A stretch of DNA of 64,000 nt from positions 3,744,244 to 3,808,243 of the forward strand of contig CM046869.1 in NCBI GenBank assembly GCA_025617745.1. Reading direction: 5' to 3'. Below are positions 1 through 12,100 of the stretch, one piece after another. A program made the translations under genes and the position numbers. The first letter of the stretch is position 1. The number at the start of each line of letters is the position of its first letter. Origin of the DNA: Heliocidaris erythrogramma (lineage: Eukaryota > Echinodermata > Echinoidea > Camarodonta > Echinometridae). The notes under the pieces were generated by a model that was not told where the DNA came from, did not search any database, and saw only the letters and a list, made by a program, of their open reading frames with translations.

Positions 1-70
1 GAAAATGATGGTGAAAATGACTTTCAGGGCTCATAAAAAGGTCAATATTTTAAAACCGCAAGAATCATAC

Positions 71-193
71 CATAGTGTACTTGGCCCTAATCCTGATCTC
101 AGCAATATCAGTGAGGATCCTCACCAGCTGTTGCATTGTGGGTCTAGCCCCACCCACGCTGCCAAGATTCCAGTAGTTCTCATGCAGCTTGAA
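71..193 (-). CDS. Gene A exon 18: end of L4a domain
   Basis: Phase 0 to 0, 41 codons. The translation starts FKLHENYWNLG and ends RIRAKYTM. This matches the closing part of laminin L4a domains (an FRLHE-like opening, then a helix ending in a conserved RGTY-like strand). The acceptor is ACATAG and the donor is ATG/GTATGA. The next exon, which would close the split LE repeat, lies beyond the left edge. Positions 1-70 are intron. Confidence 0.82.
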
Positions 194-3100
194 CTATGTA
201 GGAAAATAAAGGAATGCATTTTGTAAAATCTTACCTTAAAAGGATGAAATAAAATAAAACAACAATGTATTTATAGGGTAAGACATTTGCTTACAATGGA
301 TAAATTAAAAAATATATAAATAAAAAAAGAAAATTTATTAGAATAAACCATTATATCATTCAGGGCATCGGCTTAGGCCTAACCCTTTCGTTTAGACAAT
401 AAACCAGAACATTCTACATTGTATATCAAGGTACTATAACCATGTTTGAGTATGTATAGAGTGTTTAAATGAACATAAATCTATCTAAAATGGCTGAAAA
501 GAGATGGAAAGTTTCAAGCAAACTTACATGAGTAATTGGTTAAACTACACTATCATCTCAATGTACATACATCTATAAAACACTTACAGGTGAACTACTA
601 CTATCAAAAACTAATCTACAAATGTTCAGACAGTGGTTAACTTGATTTTAGGTTTCTCCTTTTTAACAGAATTCTGAATTGCAAGGAAGTCTATTCTACA
701 TCTAAATTTCCTGTTATGTTCAGGCAGCCAATCAAAAACTGTTTAATATTTTGGGCAATTTGTTCCTTTAGTTTCCGGTATATTGTTCGATTTCGGCTTT
801 CTGTTCATTCTTGCGGTAAACTCTGATGAGTGCAAGACGAATAGCTTCAGTATGTCTCTCTTCAATGCCATTTTCCTACTCTGCATCTGCATACCTGATA
901 GAGAGTTGCATTAGTAACAGGAGAACCTGGAACGTAGGGCAGGCTGGCAACTAGAGGCCCACAATCACATGCTCCAAATATATAAACATCGCCCTCTGTA
1001 GACAGCGTCTGGTTTTCGGTTGTCATCTGGCTGAGGGTGAACTCCAGCACCTGTCCGTATGCAGCGCGGTGGTCACCAAGATAGAGCGCAGGAGCGACAA
1101 AGAACAGGTCTGTCGTGTTACCGGGGTCCACTAGTTCTAGCACAAATCTACGAAGGGAAAAGAAGGATTTAATAGTATTGTAAGGTACATGTAGCTTTGC
1201 AAAATCTAATGGACTTTTTTTTTGTGTGTGTTGGGATTTAAAGTTTGTGTTTGTCACTGTCGGTGATTTCAGTGGATCCAAATGTGTAATACCACTTATC
1301 TGACTGAAAGTTGCCGAAATATCTGACTAACAATTTTATTATTATTTAGCCTATTTGAGGTAGTAGAGGAACGTGGAATATTTCGCGGTGTGGAAATTTT
1401 CGCGCATTTCGCGCAGCATGAAACGTGCGCGAAAATAAAAACACACGAATATTTGTGTTTATGTATTCCTTTGCCCATGAGCCTAGCGCGTCGGCGAAAT
1501 TAAAAACACGCAAAATTCACTTTACTCAGCCGAGCGCGAAAAATTAATCACGCGAAAATGTCCACTTTTACAGTAGTAGAGGAACATGTATATCAATGCT
1601 CCAGATCCTAATATTACGGCTCTGCTTCAACACAAGGCCCCCCCCAAAAAATTGTTGTATTGGCGTAACCCGCCCGACCCTAAAAATGTCGCCGACCCTA
1701 GGTTTTTTTGGTTTTTTTGGCTATCGATATCGCGTATCGTGCTGCCTTTGCGATCGCGATCGTGATCGAAAAACCCGGAAGTGTTGCGGACTGAACTAGC
1801 TGCGTGTATTATGTACTATACTGTCGTTAAAAAAAAAAAAAAAAAAAAAAAAAATCCCGACCTACCTACCCTATTTTTCAGTGACCCGTTACGCCAATAC
1901 AACAATTTTTTTTTTTTGGCCCAATTTCAAAGTGTACTTTCAGCAAAAGCCTAGAACTGCGTTCCGGGTGCAGCATTGTTTTGTTGAGCTAACTAGTAAT
2001 AAGTCATTGTTTCATTTATTGATCAAGTCATTATGTGCCAGGCAAAAGGGCACTAGCTGGGAACTTCATAACAGGTCAGTGTGTTATGAATTCCACTGCC
2101 AACGCCTTCATGCTGTAAGTGTTTTCCTACCTTGGATCACTGATCTCCAGGATGGGCTCACTTACGACCTCTACCTCATCTCCATTTCCCATAACGCCTG
2201 TCCACCTCTCTGATACGGCACCCTCTACATTGAGAAGTGAATACTGGCTTTCAAGACGGCTGACGAACCAGCCCGTTGCCGAGGAGCAGTTTGCAATGTG
2301 TGAGGAGCAGAGACACTCGATGCACCCTCGCTCACTGTACGATCCAAAACCATATGTTCCTGTGGAAAAATACATTAAGATTTTTAAAATCTACATAGTT
2401 TTACATACATGTAAATGTAAGAAACACTTTCAATACTTCGCCTGAAGGGCATTGACTGATATCCTTTAACACAGAGTTAAAGAGAAGGTAGAGTTCTGGG
2501 AAAGGTAACAAATAATTTCATGTTAGTTTGGAAGATTATCATAGTAAAAATGTCCCCTGAAAAGGATTGCTCTTCAAATGCCCTCACATTCAAAATATGA
2601 CAAGAAACAGCTGAAATGTTTGGGCAAAACATTTGTGTGTACATATATACACTGATGGCTCAGGGGTCAGAGCATTGTTTTAGGTACCTGGTGGGTGTTT
2701 CATCAAGTGTCTTGTCGGTGATTTTTACTGACAAATTTTTTTCTCAGCCATTCAGATGCAAGGATTTCAGTGGCTTATAACAGTTATTGCAACTTGTCAT
2801 TGATGACAAGTTTTATGAAACAGGGCCCTGGTTGGTCCCTGATTCATAAGTGTAAGTTGGTGTACTAGAATTCTTGAAAGTGGCATAATCCTCGTTACCA
2901 AGTCCCTCGGACAGGACTTTAAGCTGTAGGTCGTCAGGGTGCTTACATGCACTTGTACCTACATATACATCGTGTACATATACATGTACTTGTTTCTACA
3001 TAATAAACACAATCCGTCAATTACTCAATAAATGAGAAGAAAGAAATTATATGACAGGCATATGGAAAACACAATTTTAATTTCCATAATTATAAATGTA

Positions 3101-6100
3101 AATGTATATCAAGCATACATGCACCTAAAGCAAGTCAGAACAAAATGGAAACTTGTTTCCCCCAAGATATGGAAAACTGCATGTAACACTAACAAGATGA
3201 ATGCGACTGCGTCTCCTATATGCCTCCGCCTAAATTCAGTTGATGGCTCAAACTCTTCTAGAAATATTTGATAACGAGGCTAAAAGCCAGTAATTTCATG
3301 TAATTTTATGTAAATTGACCTGTGACCTCTGACCTTTGACCTACTTACCCCAAAATCTAATCAGTTCATCTTTCTATGGGTATGCATACTGGTACCAAGT
3401 TTGAAGTTCTCACCTCAGATAGTTCTTGAGATATCGCGGTAACGGTGCTAAAAACCAGTAATTCCATGTAATTTCATGTAAATTGACCTCTGTGACCTTT
3501 GAACTTTGACCTACTTACCCCAAAATCTAATCAGTTCATCTTCGTATGGGGATACATACTAGTACCAAGTTTGAGGTTCCTACCTCAAATGATTCTTCAG
3601 ATATCGCGGTAACGAGAAGTAGGACGGACGCACGGACGGACAACCCGAAAACATAATGCCTCCGGCACCCACCTTCGGTGGGCGGAGGCATAATAAAAGA
3701 GGGGCGATGTCAACTTACCTTGAGGGCACTCATCACAGTGCAGCCCTGTAGCCGATGAGAGACAGTTGCATTGGCCTTGGCTGTCACAGTTACCGTCAAC
3801 ACTCCCCATGGGGTTGCAGTCACACTCTACACAGCCATCAGTGGTCAGGTTGAAATATCTGTAGAGGAAAAAAGAGGAGGGGAAGAAGTATAATAATAAT
3901 AATAATGACCACTTATATAGCGTTCATATCCGTCACGCAGTGACTCATGGCGCTTAAACCTGGGTGGAGAGTGGCAAATGTAGATTAGTGTCTTGCCAAA
4001 GAACGTTAGTGCCATGATGGGATTCGAACCCTGTACCTTGCGATCTGCAGTCCGGTGACTTATCCACTAGACCACAACACCTTTTTGAATGTCATACATA
4101 CTACTTGCAATTTGATGACTATAATGTAATAGCATTGAATGCCTACAGTAGAGGTAAAGTGATAGGAATTAACACCCTCCTGGCTCAAGCATCACCTTCA
4201 AATCCTACAGCAGGCGGGGCTTTGGATATTAGCAGCGTTCTCCGCCAGTAGCCCTTGGTGTTGATACCAAGGGTGAGGAATTTCAGAAAATAAAAACCAT
4301 GCGTAGATTCCTCAAACAAGGGTACTGACAAGTGTAATAAATGTGTCAGTGCATACTTTCAAACTGGAAAATTGCTTTGGTCCTCTCAGATCACCCCCAT
4401 GGGATTCGATAAAGCCATATTTTTGTCAAGATGAACCATGTGTGAAAACTTTTTTCTGTCGAGAAGCCTGGATATTAGTGAGACATCTTCAAGAATTTTA
4501 CGCTACTCAGCTACATGCTACTTGGCTCTGATGGAAATGTGAAGCACACAATGCTTACTTCATTCAATTTGGCAACAGATTTAAAAGCAGTTTACCACGT
4601 CACTTTGAACCTGAATGAAAATGATCCTTACCCTGGAGCACACTGGGTGCAGTTTAAGCCACCAACCCCTATCTTGCAGGTGCACTGGCCATCATCAGTG
4701 CATGATGTCCCCAAGGAGTAGTCTGGAGTACACTCACATGGGACACAGCCATTACCTGCCAAAAGATCCAAGGTAAAGTTAATATTTCATACTAATACAG
4801 TCAAACCTGTACAGAAATACAACAAGCTCCGGGTTATATTTCATCCAAGATATACATGTGTAGGAGTACAATTAGGGTTGCGGTTGCAAGTGGATCTTAG
4901 GTTAAGGTTAGGTACAGTGTTGTACCAGGGTTTAAGTTGGGAGCTTGGTGGTTGTAGAATATTGAATAAAGAACTGTTAAGATTAATAATAATAATAATA
5001 TTCCGCTTTTATATAGCGCCTAATACATCGGTGATGTGTCTAAGCGCTTTATAGATATATTATTACCCCGGTCATCGGATTCTGGCATGCCCACACACAA
5101 TGTATTCACATTATCTGCTCCCTGGGGAGTATTCTAGCAATGGGCATTACAGTGACGCTCAAATTGCTAAACAAACGACATTAACTTTCGCATCCTACCG
5201 GGTACCCATTTAACACCTGGGTGGAGAGTGGCAAATGTAGATTAACGTCTTGCCAAAGGACTCTAGTGCTGCAGTGGGATTCGAACTTATCCACTGATCC
5301 ATAACACCTCTATGATTAAAGTGAGTGATATGTGGTTTAAAGCCCTGTCAGCACCTAAGTGGGCTATATCCGGGCTTAACACATATGTTTGGTTCTATTA
5401 ATAGTATATTCCATAAACACTGATAAGATGGACAAGGTTACAGTCCAATGTGAACAAGAGTAGTATATTAAGAACAGTAGATAAGAGAAGATCTAAAAAA
5501 AGAACCAAGCTTATATTTCGTAGAAGATACGAGATCTCTTCAGAAATCCCAAAATACTAGGTATTTTGACAGAAGAGAAGAGCTGCCTCAAGGAGGATGC
5601 ACGGAAATAGTAATTCCTGATGTGTGCGAAGACATTGCACTCCAACAATAAGTGCTTCACTGTCAATGGAACATGACAGCCAGCGCAAATTGGGGGTGGT
5701 TCGCCGCATAAAAGAAATCTGTGGGTGATTCTAGAATGTCCGATGTGACATCGAGTAAGGACAACTTGGTCACGACGTGGTAATGGACACGTAATCAGAG
5801 ATTCACTCAGGATTGGTTTAATTGAGTGGAACTTATTACTTATACACTCATCCCATTCAGTCTGCCAAAGATTCAGTATGTAAGAGGATATAATTGGTTT
5901 CAAGTCTGATGAAGGGATAAAACACCGCACTGCCTGTTGGACTAGAGCAGCTTGGGCAGAAGCATCTGCCCATTCATTCCCAGCTATGCCTACATGCCCA
6001 GGGACCCAACAAAACACAATGTCCTTATCGTCAGAGAGGGCCAAATACTGTTTAACAATATACAGAACAAGAGGGTGATCAACTAACCTGTTGTGGATAG

Positions 6101-9100
6101 CTTGTAATGCCGAGATCGAGTCGGAACATATCAAGAACTGCCTATAGTCAGATTGTTCTACAGTTTCCAAGGCTAAAATGATAGCTGTGAGTTCAGCCGA
6201 GAATATAGAGAACTGATTAGGGAGACAATAGCTCTTAGGGTGCAAGCCACTTGAGACGACTGCACAAGCTACACTGTTCCCATCCTTTGAACCATCTGTA
6301 TACAAGTGTTTGTAATCAACAAAATCATTGCTGATGACATCAAATAATTGTTGATATCTAATGGGACTAGTGGATGACTTTGGAAATTGATTTAAATCAA
6401 ATATAACTGATGGATTCTGAAAAGTCCAAGGAGGTACAGGCAAAGATTCCATATGATCTACAATGTCAATATCAATATCGGCTGTTTCAAAGTGAGGTGC
6501 CATCCTCAAGCCAAGAGGGCGTATAGCATTTGGCTTTGAATTGTAGAAAGGCACATAGGATGAGCTGAACACACAGTCGTAAGCTGGATTAAATGGAGAT
6601 GCTGCAAGTTTCGATACATATTGCATCATAAGTTTTATGCGACGCAGGTAGAGAGAGGGTTCTTTGGCGGCAGCATAGAGACTTTCAACAGGCGAGGTTC
6701 GGAAAGCACCGAGACTGAGACGTAGTCCCTGATGATGTATCGTATCAAGGCACTTTAAATACGATTTTCTTGCAGAGCCATAGATAATGCATCCATAGTC
6801 CAATTTGGATCGAATGATGGAACGATTAAATCCTCAAGAGTACCGTTGTATCTCCACCCCAACTGAGTTTAGAGACGACTTTCAAAAGGTTGAGAGATTT
6901 CAGGCATCTCGCCCTCAGATCCTTAATGTGAGGTATAAAAGTCAACTTCTCATCAAAAACTAGCCCTAAGAATTTTGCCTGTTTTACCACCTTGATAAGG
7001 GTATTGTCAATAGACAGAGTTGGGTCTGGGTGCAGCGAGCGGAGATTACAGAAATGCATACATACGGTCTTAGATTTTGAAAATTTAAAGCCATTCTTCA
7101 AGGACCACTGGTTGATGTTGTTCAAATTCATTTGTAATTGTCGTTCTATTGTGGCCATGGATTGAGATTTGAACGCTATCAGAAAATCGTCTACATAAAG
7201 TGAGCACATAACATCACCACGCAGGGAATTGACTATACTGTTAATTTTAATACTAAAACACGTGGGAGACAGAACACTGCCTTGTGGAACACCCATCTCC
7301 TGTCTATGAAGGTCAGATAGTGTGGATCCCACTCGTACCTGAAAAAAGCGGTTTTCCAAGAAGTGTGATATAAAGAGAGGAAGGCGTCCATGCAGATTAA
7401 AGTCAGATAGATCCTTCATTATACCAAACTTCCAGGTGGTATCAAAAGCCTTCTCTAAGTCAAAAAATACGACTACTACATGTTGTTTCATCAAGAAAGC
7501 ATCTCTGATATACGTCTCGAGACGGACTAGGTGATCTTCAGTGCTCCTATGATGCCTGAAACCACATTGATAGTTTGTAATTAGCTTGTTTAATTCAAGA
7601 AACCACACAAGCCGATCGTTTATCATACGTTCCATTGTCTTACATAGACAACTAGTCAGTGCAATCGGTCGATAATTTATAGGATTACTGTGGTCCTTCC
7701 CCGGTTTGGGGATGGGGACAACTATTGCCTGCCTCCAGACATTAGGGAAAATACCAGAGTCCCATATTAAGTTGATTAATGTAAGGAGAACTTTAAGACA
7801 CGAGACAGGTAGGCGTTTCAGAAATTGATAGTGTACAGAGTCTGGACCAGCAGACGAGTCATGGCTTTTCTGTAGAGATGTTTGCAACTCTTCTAAAGTG
7901 AAGAGTTGGTTATAATATTCAGTGTTATTAGATTTAAATTTCAACCTTTCTTTTTCTGCAATAGATTTATGATGTTGGAAAGCTGGAACGTAGTTCTGCG
8001 AAGAGGAGTTTAAAGAGAACTGGTCAGCCAGTTTATTTGCAATATCTTCATGAGAAGTAATTGCGGTGTTATCAACTGAAAGATGCTGCAAATGCAAGGC
8101 AGAGGCCCTGCCCTGTATTTTTCTCACCATCTTCCTTACTGTAGAGGCTGGAGTACGTGAGTTTAGTTTGGAGATGTAAGATCTCCAAGTGCTGCGTTCT
8201 TTTGACGAATTATACGTCTTGCTCTGGCTCTAGCCTGTCGATAGTTATCATGATTTAAACCTGTGGGGCGAGCTTTAAAGAGCCGGAGGGCCTTTTTCCG
8301 TTTCTTAATGGCCTCTTTGACCTCATCATCGTACCAAGGCCGAGATGCACGCTGGGGGGCAGTAGATGCTTTGGGAATTGTCTGATCAGCTATGGATATA
8401 AGATCCTCTGTGAAGGTGTCAATTGGGGATTGCAGTCCCTCATAGCGTTTAGAAGTAATTATTTTAGAGCAAAGCGAGGAATATGATTGCCAGTCTGCCT
8501 TGCGGAACTTCCATTTAGTAGACAGAGGTTTAGGGGCGGGACCTTCGTGCGACATAAAAATCGGAAAGTGATCACTCCCATGACAATCCGTGCTGACAGA
8601 CCACAAATAATCCAGAAATAATGACGGGTCACAAATGGAGAGGTCTATAGCTGAATAACTACCATGACCTGGAGATAGATAAGTGTGAGAGCCATCATTT
8701 AAAATGCATAATTCATGAGTACTAATAAAGTCTTCCAGTATTCGACCCTTATTGCTTTGATGAGAACTCCCCCATAGAGGGTTATGACCATTAAAGTCGC
8801 CCAAAATTAGGCAAGGAGAAGGAAGCTGATTGAATAAATTGTCTAGCTCGTGGATATTAAGATCATATGAAGGGGGGATGTAGATATTGCATAATGTTAT
8901 CGTTTTGTGAAGAGTGACCCTTACAGCCACAGCTTGAAGAGGCGTATTAAGTTGTAGATGTGTATGTATGATATTGTTGTTGACCAGAATCATCGAGCCG
9001 CCGGCAGCTCGATTGTTGGTTACAGTGCCATAACCATTATACATGTTGAAGCGTCTAAAGTCAACATTATCTGCTGGGTTTAGAAGTGTTTCCTGTAGGC

Positions 9101-12100
9101 AGTATATGCTAGGGTCATGGTCGAGGAGCATGAGGCCAAGCTCATCATAATTTGCTCTAAAGCCACGACAATTCCACTGGACTATCTTGTGCTTTCTGAA
9201 CGCCTCCGTTGCGTGTGTTATTTATTCACAGGAGCATTCCATCTCTGTCTATTGCTAGGAGACAAGCTCCTAGATGACCTATTTCCTTTATCGGATTTCT
9301 TTACTTGATGTAGTTCATTATAATAGACTTCCATGTCCTCATCACCTTCATCGTTCAAAGTGGAATATTTATTTTGAAGAGAAAGGTTTTTCTCTGCTTT
9401 CTTAATTCTATTTGATGGAATATTTGTAAGCCTACCTGAGGCTTTTTCTTGTTGTTTCCCCTTAGAGGATGGAGGGGTAGACTTTTTCCGTACTGATACT
9501 GTCGGACTGTTTCCATTAGCTTGGACATTCTGTGTACAGTCGGGCTGGGCGTAAGCTTCCATGTCCCCTTCTGTTTGACAACCAGCTGATATTTTTGTCT
9601 TTGAAGATCGTTCATGTGGCAGTTTTTCTGTCAACTTTTTGGGTTCATCACTTTTGACCCAAGTTAAAGTTGTTTGACATGCAGTACTTTTTGGCGTCCT
9701 AGTTGATGTCAGAACTTTTGCATATGAAGGCCTGGAAGGCTGATCTGCTTCGACCCTCCTCCTGGCCTCGACAAAGGTGATGCTATTTGTCACCTTGACT
9801 TGTTGAATCTGTTTTTCTTTTTTCCACACGGGACAATCCTTAAATGAAGCCATATGGGAACCTTGACAGTTTTTGCATTTCGGGGTTGCATCACAATCTT
9901 TTCCATTGTGTCCAATTTCACCACATCGAAAGCAGGTCAGCTTGCCTCGGCAAGAGAGCTGGCCATGCCCATACCTTTGGCATTGGAAGCATCTCAGGGG
10001 ATTAGGGATGTATGGATCCACTCTCACCTTGAGGTAGCCGAGCTTTAAGGTATCCGGGAGTTTAGGTATACCAAAGGTTACAACATATGTACCTGTTGGA
10101 ATGACATTGTCACCCTTCTTAATGGTCATCCTTCTGACTGAGGTGACATGCTGAGCCTCGAGAGAGCTCGCCACATCAGCCTCATCCATACCATCCAGTT
10201 CTCGAGTTCTTATAACACCTTTTCTACTATTTAAAGTTTTATGCGGAGTAACAATTACGGGCGTGTCGGCCAATCGATTAATCTCAACCATTTTCCTACT
10301 TTGCACTGGGGACGCTACCTCAACAAGGAGGCTGCCCGGAGCTTTCCTCAATTTCTTGATGGATTTTACAGTCCCCACCATACCTTCCACTACCTTTTCA
10401 ATCACAAAAGGAGATAAGTTGATGATCGGTCTTGTCTCATCAGTAGAGACTATTTCAAAGAAACTCATCCAAGTACAGTTTTCTTGTTTTGGTATAGGGG
10501 TTTCGTCTGAATCAGAGTCGATTGGAAGAGTACGTTTAAGTGTTTTATGAGATGTCGGTTTTGTTTGTTTAGAATCCATATAAGTATTTGTAAAAATTCA
10601 TCACCAGTGCTCTCCACCCACCGCGGAGCCCAACAAGGGGACGTCTACGCTGGAGGTATTTCCTTCTCTCAGCAACGCCAGAGATACAGCAGCAATATAC
10701 TCCCACAAGGACATACTATCACAAGAACATTGAGACATTGATATCCTCACAAGATTGACCCTCAAGCCACCGCTTACTGCAATTGAGATCCAGGTTAAGT
10801 TATCCGACAATCTAATGTTTTCAAAGAAGAGAGTAATTCAACAATAAGATCGATGCAGCCAGTCAAAGATAACATGGTCGGACCTCAATTACAGGGCTAG
10901 ACGTGACCAGCCGATTGATCTGAACGGGCCTCTTCAGACCGCTCGTCTCATAGGTAGTCCGGACCAAAGAGGGAGTGTTGGTTGCATGGAGGCCGCAGCT
11001 CTCCTGCCCCCTCAGCCCCCCAGGATTCCATCTTCTCTAATTACGAGTCGCAGCTCACGACAAACAAGCCGCCTCCTTTAATCGCCTCTTACGATACGCT
11101 GGAGGAAAGCCGAGCGCCTATTCTAACCCGGGCGCCCACGGGGGTCTATGATTAAAGGAATGGATTAATATCTTAGAATAAGAAACAAGTATTGGAAGAA
11201 AAGAGGGTTACCTGTAGCAAGTCCATAATGATCTGTGGTGCATGTACCACACTTGTCTCCCTCAACGTTCTGTTTGCATTCACAGATCCCGGACGTCTGG
11301 TTGCATGACTGGGTTACAGATCCCTCAGTTATACAGCCACAGTCTGAAAATAGAGTTGGAAGAAAAAGAAGAATATAAGGGGTTATTTGTTTGTGTCATG
11401 CAGTTTTATTCATATGTATTCTTTGACACCACATGGTCATGCCATTCTCCTAATTACATATCTATAATTCATGAATAATTAAAAATTCTTGCAAAGTATC
11501 AACCCATCTCCTTTTTCTGGTCTTTTTCTGTTTCTCTTCATCTAACATTTTGTCTTTTTTTTTGTTTCCCTTCACCTCTCTCTTTATCTCTTTCCCTAAC
11601 CCCCCCCCCCCCTCCCTTCCTCTCTCTCTTACTCTCCTCTGTCTTTCTTTCTTTCTTTCTTTCATTTTCTTTTTTCTCTCTCTCTCCTTTTTCTTTTTCT
11701 TCTCTCCTCTTCTCATTCTCCTCTTCCTGTTTTTTGTTTCTCTTTTTCATACATGAAACTTTACACACACTTTTATACATGTATCTATAGAAGACTGCAA
11801 GTAACCCACCTGTACATCCAGTGCCTAATTCAATACCGTAGAAGAACGGTGCGCAGGTGTCACATGACCTGGCTGTGACCCCCGGCAAGCAAGGGCACTG
11901 ACCTCCATAAGACGCACAGACAGGATCGGTGTCTGACCCGAGAGGGCTGCAGTCACAAGCTGTCATTAATAAATAAGAGCAAAGTGTTTATAATAACCGG
12001 AATCTCGCTTGAATATCAGCAAAATCAGATATTTCCAAATGAATCGAACTGTATGAATCACAGTTGCATATTCAAGTGCATGTATATAAGCATTTACTTT

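Larger units (their letters stand above)
5322..11144 (-). mobile_element. I-type non-LTR retrotransposon (LINE), 5.8 kb, ORF2 inactivated
   Basis: Minus-strand element inside gene A intron 13, bounded by a perfect 13-bp target duplication. Order: 5' UTR (11144-10580), ORF1 with CCHC knuckles, ORF2 with AP-endonuclease, reverse transcriptase and RNase H, then a 3' UTR of about 190 bp. RNase H after RT points to the I group (I/Nimb-like) rather than CR1, L2 or Jockey. ORF1 is open, while ORF2 carries two frameshifts (near 8180-8200 and near 6815-6826). Both ends are present, so this looks like a full-length insertion. It shares its orientation with gene A. Confidence 0.9.

Noticed and set aside
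11462..11966. Lys/Arg/Glu-rich frames on the minus strand
   Set aside because: These are translations of the CT-rich tract. Only the upstream part (11810-11959) is a real LE exon.
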